From contig SVQA01000003.1 in assembly GCA_015065545.1 (NCBI GenBank), forward strand, positions 141,735 to 205,734: DNA of 64,000 nucleotides, given 5' to 3'. Each line of letters begins with the position of its first letter. The stretch's first letter is position 1. Below the pieces are notes generated by a model that worked only from the letters and a program-made list of their open reading frames with translations, was not told the origin of the DNA and searched no databases. The position numbers were made by a program, and so were the translations under genes. The stretch comes from Oscillospiraceae bacterium (GTDB lineage: Bacteria; Bacillota; Clostridia; Oscillospirales; Acutalibacteraceae). Positions 10,097 to 20,200 of the stretch are shown in pieces.

Positions 10097-10147
10097 CAAG
10101 AGCAAGAATAGAAGGAGCGTCTCCTTTTACTCTTGCTCTTTTCTGTT
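10097..10147 (+). terminator. Rho-independent terminator
   Basis: aagagcaagaatagaaggag cgt ctccttttactcttgctctt, about 20-bp imperfect stem, then ttctgttt. Confidence 0.85.
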
Positions 10148-10421
10148 TGCCGGTGGTTTTGGGCTATCATCAAACTTCACAAATGGATGCTGGTTCTTAA
10201 CAGAAGTTAAAGAATTTTCACTTTTTTCTGATAAGAACAATACAGCTTTGCAGATTTGCTTTTTGTTGGCTAAAATCTATAAAAAAACTTCAAATATTCT
10301 AATAAAAATATTCAAAAATCATTGAAAAAGGATATGATTTGTGTTAAAATTTATTATGTATTAATATGTACAATTATGTTCTTTTTTGAACTGTGCAAAT
10401 CAGGTTTATAGGAGGATGTTT

Positions 10422-13400
10422 ATGAAGCTTCGTTTCCTAAAAAGAGTGATGGTATTGGTTTTAACCTTATGTATGGTTTTAACTATGCTTCCTCTGAATT
10501 TCGCTCACAATGATGTTGAAGCGGTCAGCGGTATCGATAGCCTTACTTGCTCGAGCTTTATCTCGAATTCAATCGCAAGGAACTATATTGATAAGATGAT
10601 GCGTTACTACATCAACAACAATTCCAGTCTTAGGACTTCGCTCGATAACGGACAATCTATTGTCTTTATGTTTGAGGGCGGTTCTGATAATTACTGGAGC
10701 GGCAGTGACTATACAAAAAGCGATTATGACGTTCGTAATCAGGCGGTTTGTATTGTAGTCAAGAAGAACACTTCAGGTAATGCTTACATAGCTTTCTATA
10801 ATGAAGCAAGTTGTTCTATTCCCGGTGATCCTTCCTGGTGTACCGGTGCAGCATATTCAGGTTCAACAACACTTATGGATGGAACCTACGGCTTCTATAC
10901 CACCAACCATACAGGTCCTTATGCTGCTTTTCAGGTTGATCTGTATTCAACAGGCGGTAACTGCTACTATACTCCTCCTGCAAGCCCCAACGGTTATAAG
11001 AACGGTGCAAGCGGTATCAATATCCACACTCGTTCTACAAATATCGCAGGCGGTCAATCTCTCGGTTGGGTTTGGTCGGCAGGCTGTCAGCTTATAAGCT
11101 ACGGTAACGATACCGGTAACGAATTCAACAGCTTTATGAAGGCTGTTTGCGGAATTACATGGAATGCTTGGATCAATTATTCTTCCAAGGTTTTCAATAC
11201 CTGGTCTGCTGCCAATATGGGTGTCTATAAAGGCTACTATGTTGTAGACCGTCAGCTTGGTCTTATGAATTCTTCCGGTACAAAATACGGCTCAGGCTCC
11301 CTTATAAACCTTTATAATAAAACAGCTCTTACAAATATTACAGCAAAGTCTACTGCTGCAGCATCAGCAGCAGGTGCAGATAAGGTAGATTATCTCTCCC
11401 AGTGCACCTACTATCCTGCTTACGGTACAGTTAAGATTACAGGTGTTGATGTATGGACAAGAAATCTTCCTTGTTATAGCTCCACAGATTCGTCAGCAGC
11501 AACAGTCTCTGTTTTTGAAACAGGGCAGACAACAACCATAACGGGTCTTTATAAAAACACCGTTGGCGAGTATTGGTATCGAACCACGTCACCATCGGGT
11601 TCTACGGTGTATTTTAACGGAGCTTATGCTGACTTTATAGATGATAATCTGACGGATATTAAATTCACGGGACATAATCCGCCAAATGGACACGTTAAGG
11701 GTACGGGTTATGCTATTGACGGTGACCTTTCTACTCAATATAACCGAATCACCAATATCGCAGCCTATGTTTACAAAGGCTTGGGAACAAGCGGCGAGAA
11801 CCTTACCGGTACAAGTGCTACTGTTTCAACAACATCCTATAAATTAGCAGGAAGTGCTGTTGATGAAGCTGTTTGGATGAGTGTACCGGATAACGGTCCT
11901 CATACCCTTCAGATTACAATGAAATACATAAACTATTATGTTGCAGGCGGTACCCTTAAATCCAACACGGGTACAATAGTGCTGGCTACAGATTACTTTA
12001 TGGTAATTCCTTCTGCTGTTTCTCAAAGCAGTTGCAGTCATACTTACAAGAAATACACACTTATAGAAGGTACCTGTACAGTTAAGGGCGAAAGCATAGA
12101 GGGCTGTACAACCTGCGGTCATATGAAAGCAAAGGTTACAACGAATGCCAGCCATTCCTATGGAAACTGGGAAGTTGTTACTGACTCTACCTGTACTACC
12201 GAGGGTGTGAAGATTCGTACCTGTACAAAGTGCGGTAATAAAGAATCCCAGACAATTCCTTTTGGCGGTCATAATTACACATCCAAGGCTTTGGATGCAA
12301 CCTGTGTAGACTACAAGCGGATTCAGTATACCTGCTCCAATTGCGGTGATACATATTCCGAATATGCAGACAGCCTTCTCTATTGGACAGAAACCAAACC
12401 GGCTGAAGAAGAGGGAAGAATAATAGAGGAAAAAACTCAGTATCGTTATTCCGATTACAGCTCTTTAACCTCATACAACTCTACTCTTGAAGGCTATAGT
12501 GTAGAGAAGAGCGAGTGGGTTAAAGACCAGTCAGGCTCTATAAAATATGTTAAGTCCTGGCCTTCAGGTTTCAATACCTCAAACAGCCTCTACAGCACAT
12601 ACAATAAAACTCCCAAAAAGGCTGTAACAAATACAAACGATAAAACAACTATCGATTCCGATAAGGTTGCAGGCTACCTTTATTATCACTGGTGCTATAC
12701 TGATTCCTATTATTCGGTAGCAAACAAGTCAGGTGATTACACAACCTTCCATGCTTATTACAGCACAACACCACCAAGCTCTTATCAGTGTGATACAAGC
12801 GATATGAGCTACCGCACAAATAATACCTCTTGTTGTACCAATACCGAATGGTACTTTGTAGCAGAGGTTAATCAGCAGAACTACACAACCTACAAGAAGC
12901 TTTACACTCATTCCAGATGGTCCGATTGGTCCCCGTGGAGCGACACTGAAATTACTGCTTCAAATACAAGAAAAGTAGAAGCACGAACCCTGTATCGAAG
13001 TGTTAAGCCTTCTGATTTAGGCTCTCACGTTTATGTAAACGGAATCTGTACCGAGTGCGGAAGAACACAGCCTGATTTTTACCTCTTCGGCTTTATCAAC
13101 GGTGCAGATTACGCTTGTGAGTCAGATGCAGAGAATATCGGTATCTATAAATTCGAAGACGGTAAGCTCACAGCTACATTCACAGAAAACAGCTATGTTG
13201 CTTTTAAAACAGGTGATAACCTGGAGTGGTTTATGACCGACGGCTATCCGGGAGACAGTGCTCGTTCTGCTGTGTTCTACAATACAAACAAGGGTATCAA
13301 TGCAGATAAACTCTTTGTTCCAAAGGGTGTAGAAGTTGACTTTACACTTGTTGACAATGGCGATGGTTCCTTTACTCTCAGCTATGACCTGAGTAAGTGC

Positions 13401-16400
13401 GACCATAAAAACCATAATACAAACGGAAACTGTACAGTATGTGGTACCGAGGTTTCTCATACCTTCGAAAGCGGAGTATGTTCAGTCTGCGGTAAGCCTG
13501 CTCCCGTTTATTATCTTTATGGATTTATAAATGGTGCAGACTATGATGATATGGAGTATCGCTTTGTAAACGGCACGCTTAAAACCAAGTTTACCGAGAA
13601 CTCCTATGTAGCACTTAAACTGGCAGACGGCTCTGCAAGATATATGACAAACACATATCTTGGCGAAGATGCAACATCTGCTGTTCTTTACGATAGCACA
13701 ATATTGGGTGATAGTGCAGATAAACTCTTTATTCCCGGTGGTAAGAACATCACCTTCACTCTTGTGGATAACGGAGATAATACCTTTACCCTCTCTTATG
13801 AGGTAGCAGGCTGTGCACATACAAAACACGATATTCAGGGAGTATGTACTGCTTGCGGTGAGATAACAGAGCATTCCTTCGTAGACGGTGATTGCGTTGT
13901 TTGCGGATTTGCTTGCTCACACCCGGAGTATGACGAGAATAATCTCTGCACAGTATGTAAAAAAGAAAAACCCAGCTATTATCTTTTCGGCTTTATTAAC
14001 GGTGAAGATTATAGCGGACTTGACTATCCCTTTGTAAACGGAAAGCTTGTTGTAACCTTCACAGATACAACCTATATTGCTGTAAGAACAAAGGATAACT
14101 CAAACTGGTATATGACAGATACCTATCAGGGCGACGATGCCACTATGGTACAGCTTTATAACACAAAAACACTTGATGGCAGGGGAGATAAACTCTTTAT
14201 CCCTAAGGGCAGAGAGATTACATTCCTTCTTGTCGACAATGGTGACGATACCTTCACTCTGAGTTACGCCGCCGCTAAATGTATGCACGAAGTTCATAAT
14301 GTAAATGGTGTTTGCCTCTCTTGCGGTGAAATTGTAGAGCACACTCTTGTTGACGGTAACTGTACTATATGCGGCAATAATTGTCAGCATATTTATGAAA
14401 ACGGCTTCTGTACCGAGTGTCAGAAAGCAGAGCCTACATATCACCTTAACGGTTTTATGAATGGCGGAGATTATTATGGTGATGAGTTTACCTTTGAAAA
14501 CGGAATCCTTGTTACAACCTTCTCCACAGACAGCTATATTTATGTAGTTTCAAGTGATCATATGAATTATATGACAGATGGTTACTTAGGCGAAGACACA
14601 ACCTCGGCTCTTCTCTACAATTCAGCAGAGCTTGGTGAGTCAGCTGATAAACTTTTTGTTCCCGCTAATCGTCAGGTTATCATTGTTCTTGTGGATAACG
14701 GAAATAATACCCTTACAATTGCTTACAATCTGGGTGAATGTAAGCACACCTCTCATAACGAAGAGGGTGTTTGTATAGATTGTGATGAGGCAGTAATCCA
14801 TAACTTCTTCGACGGATTCTGTACAGTTTGTAACCGTCAGTGCGAACATAATTACGAAAACAGAAGATGTACAGTTTGCGGTATGAGAGAACCAGATTAT
14901 TACCTTTTCGGTACAATCAACGGCTCGACTTATGCCTGCGATGAAGATTCAGAGAACAGAGGCGTTTACAGATTTGTAGACGGAAAACTCAATGTTCTTT
15001 TTGCAACCGACAGCTTTGTTGGTGTTAAAACCTCAGATAATCTTAATTGGTATATGACGGATTCTTATCTGGGTGATAAAGTAACATCTGCTCTCCTTTA
15101 TAACACAAAGCTTGGAATCAATGCGGATAAGCTTTTTGTTCCGGGAGGAAGACTTGTAACACTTTATCTTGTAAATAACAATGACGGAACACTCTCTATC
15201 ACTTGTGAGATTGCTCCCTGCAGTCACACAAGCCATGATAAAGACGGCGTTTGCTATGTATGTAAAGAAACCATAGATCATTCCTTTAACAGCGGAATGT
15301 GCACTGTATGTTCGAAGATTTGCGAACATAGCTTTACAGACGGAGTATGTTCTGTTTGTCAGCTTGTTTGCAGCCATGTATGGCTTGACGGCGAGTGTAC
15401 AAGATGTGATGCTGTTTGCAGTCATAATTTCGAAAACGGTATCTGCTCAAATTGTAAGCACGAATGCATCCACAATTTTGTAGGTGGTGTATGTGCATCG
15501 TGCGGCGTTGTGTGCATTCACAATTGGATAGGCGGAAATTGCTTTAACTGCAATGAGGTTTGCGAGCATACATATCTGAATGGCAAATGCACAATTTGTT
15601 CAGGAAGATGCAATCATAATTATGTAAATGGTATCTGTACCGTATGCGCAGTGGTATGTACTCATAAATTTCACAAGGGTATGTGTCTTGTGTGTGCAGA
15701 GCCTTGCGTACATACCTTCAAAAATGGTGTATGCACAGTATGTGATTATGTTTGTGAGCACAACTGGTCAGCTGGAGAGTGTATAACCTGTTCTGCTTCT
15801 TGTGGCCATAAGTGGACAGACGGAGTTTGTGATTTTTGTTCTTTTAACTGTTCCCATAATTTTGTAAACAGCAAATGTGACACTTGTGGTGTGACTTGTG
15901 TACATAATTATGAAAACGATACCTGTATCATCTGCTCAAAGAAAACAGATTTCTATCTTGTGGGTAGTATTAATGGAAGCAATGTAGGCTACGAGGATGA
16001 TTATCAGAACCTTGGCTCATATAAGTTTGTAAATGGTACATTGACAGTTACATTTGCACAGGATAGCTTTGTGTGTCTGAAGTCTGCCGATAACCTTGAT
16101 TGGTATATGGCAGAAGAAACTTCCACAGATACAACAGCATATCTCTATAATACAAGGAGCGGTGCAGGTGAGCTTATCTTTATTCCTGCAGGAGTGAAAG
16201 CACAGTTTACTCTTACTCCTTACGAGAATGATTGCTTTAAGCTTTCATATTTGGTAGCAAGCTGTACTCATTCGCATCACGATGTAAAGGGTAAGTGCCT
16301 TGTTTGCAGTCAGTCTGTGGAGCATACCTTTGTTGGCGAAACCTGTACAGAATGTTCTGCAAAGAAACCTATGAAGGATATGTACCTCTTCGGTATTATC

Positions 16401-17222
16401 AATGGTGTAGATTACGGCTATAACGCAGATGCAGGTTCTATCGGAACATATAAGTTTACAGATAAGAGACTCACTGCTACATTTGCAGAAGATAGCTTTG
16501 TTGCTGTAAAGACATCTGACAATAAAGATTGGTATATGACAGAAGATATGTATATCACAGGCACATCTGCTGTTATGTACAATACTACGAGCGGTCTTGC
16601 AGGTGACCTTATGTTTGTTCCCGGCGGAGTTGAGGTTCGTTTCACACTCAAAAACAATGGCGATGGTTCCTTTGTGCTTGCTTATGAGGTTGTTGACAAC
16701 ACAGAGCCTCAGCTTCTCATTAAGTATGCAACTCTCGATGTAGAAGAGCTCAGATACAGCGTTTACTTCACTACAAAGGGAATAGATGCTTCAAAAGATC
16801 AGATGGGTCTGGTTGCATCTTATAAGAATACAGAAAATGCTACTTTAGAGAATGCAGATATGGTTATTAGTGCTGTAACTGCAGATAAGAACGGCTTTAT
16901 AGTTAACACAGATTCTATTGCTCCTCAGTATCTTGCAGACACAGTTTATATGAGGATGTTCGTAATTCTCTCTGACGGCACGGTTGTTTATAGCGAAGCA
17001 ATCAGCTATGATGCTGTAAGATACGCAAATGGCATACTCCGGAGTAAATACAGCACAGAGAGTGACAAGGCTATGGCGGTATCACTGCTTAACTTTATCT
17101 CTGCAGCCCAGAAGTACAAAAATTACAATACAGAGAGTCTTGCAAACGCAGGACTCTCTCAGGAGCAAAAGCTCTTAAATAAAGCGGTTGCCGCAAATTC
17201 CACAGGAAAGGAGAACATCTGA
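10422..17222 (+). CDS. Giant secreted Cys-rich modular protein: signal peptide, possible L,D-transpeptidase-like N-terminus, SH3-like region, ~110-aa 'YLFGxINGxDY' modules, 13-unit C-x-H-x6-C-x2-C array
   Basis: aggagg RBS upstream of ATG 10422; MKLRFLKRVMVLVLTLCMVLTMLPLNFA signal peptide; repeated modules visible in the translation. Listed ORF start 10386 is probably too early. Confidence 0.85.
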   Translation: MKLRFLKRVMVLVLTLCMVLTMLPLNFAHNDVEAVSGIDSLTCSSFISNSIARNYIDKMMRYYINNNSSLRTSLDNGQSIVFMFEGGSDNYWSGSDYTKSDYDVRNQAVCIVVKKNTSGNAYIAFYNEASCSIPGDPSWCTGAAYSGSTTLMDGTYGFYTTNHTGPYAAFQVDLYSTGGNCYYTPPASPNGYKNGASGINIHTRSTNIAGGQSLGWVWSAGCQLISYGNDTGNEFNSFMKAVCGITWNAWINYSSKVFNTWSAANMGVYKGYYVVDRQLGLMNSSGTKYGSGSLINLYNKTALTNITAKSTAAASAAGADKVDYLSQCTYYPAYGTVKITGVDVWTRNLPCYSSTDSSAATVSVFETGQTTTITGLYKNTVGEYWYRTTSPSGSTVYFNGAYADFIDDNLTDIKFTGHNPPNGHVKGTGYAIDGDLSTQYNRITNIAAYVYKGLGTSGENLTGTSATVSTTSYKLAGSAVDEAVWMSVPDNGPHTLQITMKYINYYVAGGTLKSNTGTIVLATDYFMVIPSAVSQSSCSHTYKKYTLIEGTCTVKGESIEGCTTCGHMKAKVTTNASHSYGNWEVVTDSTCTTEGVKIRTCTKCGNKESQTIPFGGHNYTSKALDATCVDYKRIQYTCSNCGDTYSEYADSLLYWTETKPAEEEGRIIEEKTQYRYSDYSSLTSYNSTLEGYSVEKSEWVKDQSGSIKYVKSWPSGFNTSNSLYSTYNKTPKKAVTNTNDKTTIDSDKVAGYLYYHWCYTDSYYSVANKSGDYTTFHAYYSTTPPSSYQCDTSDMSYRTNNTSCCTNTEWYFVAEVNQQNYTTYKKLYTHSRWSDWSPWSDTEITASNTRKVEARTLYRSVKPSDLGSHVYVNGICTECGRTQPDFYLFGFINGADYACESDAENIGIYKFEDGKLTATFTENSYVAFKTGDNLEWFMTDGYPGDSARSAVFYNTNKGINADKLFVPKGVEVDFTLVDNGDGSFTLSYDLSKCDHKNHNTNGNCTVCGTEVSHTFESGVCSVCGKPAPVYYLYGFINGADYDDMEYRFVNGTLKTKFTENSYVALKLADGSARYMTNTYLGEDATSAVLYDSTILGDSADKLFIPGGKNITFTLVDNGDNTFTLSYEVAGCAHTKHDIQGVCTACGEITEHSFVDGDCVVCGFACSHPEYDENNLCTVCKKEKPSYYLFGFINGEDYSGLDYPFVNGKLVVTFTDTTYIAVRTKDNSNWYMTDTYQGDDATMVQLYNTKTLDGRGDKLFIPKGREITFLLVDNGDDTFTLSYAAAKCMHEVHNVNGVCLSCGEIVEHTLVDGNCTICGNNCQHIYENGFCTECQKAEPTYHLNGFMNGGDYYGDEFTFENGILVTTFSTDSYIYVVSSDHMNYMTDGYLGEDTTSALLYNSAELGESADKLFVPANRQVIIVLVDNGNNTLTIAYNLGECKHTSHNEEGVCIDCDEAVIHNFFDGFCTVCNRQCEHNYENRRCTVCGMREPDYYLFGTINGSTYACDEDSENRGVYRFVDGKLNVLFATDSFVGVKTSDNLNWYMTDSYLGDKVTSALLYNTKLGINADKLFVPGGRLVTLYLVNNNDGTLSITCEIAPCSHTSHDKDGVCYVCKETIDHSFNSGMCTVCSKICEHSFTDGVCSVCQLVCSHVWLDGECTRCDAVCSHNFENGICSNCKHECIHNFVGGVCASCGVVCIHNWIGGNCFNCNEVCEHTYLNGKCTICSGRCNHNYVNGICTVCAVVCTHKFHKGMCLVCAEPCVHTFKNGVCTVCDYVCEHNWSAGECITCSASCGHKWTDGVCDFCSFNCSHNFVNSKCDTCGVTCVHNYENDTCIICSKKTDFYLVGSINGSNVGYEDDYQNLGSYKFVNGTLTVTFAQDSFVCLKSADNLDWYMAEETSTDTTAYLYNTRSGAGELIFIPAGVKAQFTLTPYENDCFKLSYLVASCTHSHHDVKGKCLVCSQSVEHTFVGETCTECSAKKPMKDMYLFGIINGVDYGYNADAGSIGTYKFTDKRLTATFAEDSFVAVKTSDNKDWYMTEDMYITGTSAVMYNTTSGLAGDLMFVPGGVEVRFTLKNNGDGSFVLAYEVVDNTEPQLLIKYATLDVEELRYSVYFTTKGIDASKDQMGLVASYKNTENATLENADMVISAVTADKNGFIVNTDSIAPQYLADTVYMRMFVILSDGTVVYSEAISYDAVRYANGILRSKYSTESDKAMAVSLLNFISAAQKYKNYNTESLANAGLSQEQKLLNKAVAANSTGKENI
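15321..15944 (+). repeat. 13 tandem 48-bp (16-aa) Cys-His repeats, consensus C-x-H-x-[WFY]-x2-G-x-C-x2-C-x3
   Basis: CEHSFTDGVCSVCQLV CSHVWLDGECTRCDAV CSHNFENGICSNCKHE ... CVHNYENDTCIICSKK; all 13 units are exactly 16 aa; 13 x 48 = 624 bp. Confidence 0.95.
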
Positions 17223-17249
17223 ATATTAGTTCGGATGTAAGTGATTAAC

Positions 17250-20200
17250 ATGAAAATCTTAAAGAAATGTTTATGTTTTGCACTTGTGCTTTTGTCACTT
17301 GTGTCTTATATCTCCATAGCTCCTGAGACCCACACCCACGCGGCTTCTGCTTCTGATTACATCTCCCAGAGCTATCCTTCAAGTCTGAGCGTTAAGACTA
17401 CCAAAACAGTAAGTCTGATGAGTTTTCCGACTACTGCAAGCGGTTCTGTAGCAAAGTACACCTTACCCAAAGACACAGTTCTTACAGTTAAGGCTTTGCA
17501 CAAAAACAATGATGGGAAGTATTTCTACGAGGTTCTCTATTATAACCTTACACTATATGTAGATGCTACTGCCACCACAATGCTTGACCATTTAACAGGT
17601 GATGTAACCTTTACAAACGGTTATTCACCTTCGAGCCTAACTCTAGGTAACGGCTTTCCTATTCAGGGCAATATTAAGTCCACCCTGAATAACATTGGTA
17701 AGGTTACAGCTTCTATGTACAACGGTACTAATCTTACAAGAACTCCTGCTATAAGCTCAAGTGATACTGTAAATGGTAAATCATATAACCTTACAAACAG
17801 TACAGTTGACAAAAATCTTATTTTCAGCGATCTTCCCAAGGGTTCCTATTCTTATGTGGTAACTGCCGAAGCGGTGAGTTATTACATCGATAATTCCGGT
17901 GCACTGAAAACCTCAGTAACTCCCGTAGTTCTTGAAAATCAGATTTGTGCAGTAACCAATGGTTCAAGCCCTAACCCTGTACTCCACAACGGTATCGATG
18001 TTTCTACATGGAACGGCAATATTGATTGGGCAACGGTTAAAACTCAGGTCGATTTTGCAATTATTCGTGCTTCATGGGAAGAAACAGCAGATAACAAGTT
18101 TACAACCAATGCAAACGGATGCCGTGACAATGGAATTCCCTTCGGTGTTTATGTTTATTCCTATGCAGAAAACGCTGCCGAAGCAATAGGAGAGGCTGAA
18201 TATGTATTGAGCCTCGTTGACGGCTACGATATGGACCTTCCCATTTTCTTCGATTTCGAAGATGAATGTCAGATGAACCTTACAGCCGCAAAGCAGCAAG
18301 AAATCGTAAAAGCATTCTGCGATACTATTTACGCAGGCGGTAAACAGCCCGGTCTTTATACTTACGTTTGGTTGCTTCGAAGTGTATTTACAGACACTTA
18401 TTACAAGACTATTCCTATCTGGACAGCAGAAATCAACGGTGCAAGCTATACCTCCTACAAAGGCGGTCTGTGGCTCTGGCAGTGGTCTTGGGTTGGTCGG
18501 TTCAACGGAATGAGCGGCGATGTTGACTGCAATAAGATGTATGTTGACCTTCCTGATAAGAATAAGAGTGATACAAGCTATCTAAGCAAGTGTACTTATT
18601 ATCCTTCTAACTTAAACGCTACTACCACTCAGGCTTGTAACCTCCGCCAATATCCCAGCACCGACTATTCTGTGCTTACTACACTTACTGCAGGTACAAA
18701 TGTTCATATCACAGGTCTTTATAAGAATGCCTATGGTAACTATTGGTATCAGGCAGAATATGGCGGTAAAACCGGATATATAGACAGCAACTATGTAACT
18801 GTTAACGAATATCTTTACAACGATGTTGCAATTGCAAATCCTAAGATGGCATCAAATCTTGCTGTTGGTAAAGGCTTCTATATTCAGGGTGAGCTCTCCT
18901 CAATATACAATCAGCTCTCTACAGTCAACGCAAAGATTTATGCAGGAGAAAACACACTTGCTACACCTACTCTCAAGAGCAGTTACAATCTGAGCAAAAA
19001 GGACTATAACCTTTACAAGAGCTCGGTTGACTATGGTCTTAACTTCGGACTTCTCTCAGAAGGTTATTATACCTACGAGATTTCCGCAGATGTTAAGAAC
19101 TACTATGTAAGCGGCGGTACCCTTACTAACAAAACCGAGAATGTTGTAGTATGGAAATCTCCTTTGACCATAGGTAATGCAACTATTACTCCTCCTGAAT
19201 CCAATGTATGTGTACACAACATTGTAACTGAGGAGGGTAAACTTCCTACCTGTACTGAAGCAGGTTACACAATGAGTTCTAAGTGTACACTCTGCGGTGA
19301 GGTGGTTTCAAAGAAAGAAACCATTCCCGCAACGGGTCACGACTATGTTGTGAAGCTCATAGAAGCAACCTGTGTTACCACAGCCCACAATCTCTATACC
19401 TGCTCCAACTGTCAGGCACAGTATAAGGAGTATCTTGATGAGGGCGAGTGGCTGGAAACCCCACCCGAGGGAGTTACCGAAAATCAGCTTGAAACAAAGA
19501 CTCAGTACCGTACTTCAACTTATAAAGAAGTTAAAAACTACGAGGCTTCTATCTCAAACGGTACGCAGATTAAAAAAGAATGGGAGGATGCAGGCAATAC
19601 AACAATTACCTATGCAAAAACATGGCCTGCAGGCTTTGACACTTCCAATTCACTTTATAAGAAATATAACATAACCCCAAAAACGAACTCAGAGAGCGGT
19701 AACACAAAATATCAGATAGTAACTGCAGAGAAATCTGCAGGTGCTTGGGTTTATTGGCACTGGTGCCGTAACTATCAATACGGACCCATTAACCGAACAA
19801 CCTCCTTAGTAAGAACAGATGAATATCACACTTTCCACGCATTCTATAGCACAGACGACCCTGCAACAAAGCCTAAGGGAAATGCCACGGACGGTAGTGT
19901 TATTTTCGAGAATGCCAGTGCTTGTAAAGATGCTTATTGGTTCTACAACGTACCCCTCTATACACAAACCTATAAGACCTACAAGGCTCTTTATACCCAT
20001 GCAACCTGGTCTGATTGGTCAGAGTGGTCAGATACCCCTGCAACTGCTAGCGATACTTTGAAGGTGGAAACCCGAGAGGTGTATCGTATTAAGGCTTTGG
20101 GTGACCACCGATTCAGCCGAGGCAGATGCCTTGTTTGTGACTATGTTTGCACTCACGAGTGGGAAGACGGCAAGTGCAAATTCTGTCTTATGAGTTGTAT

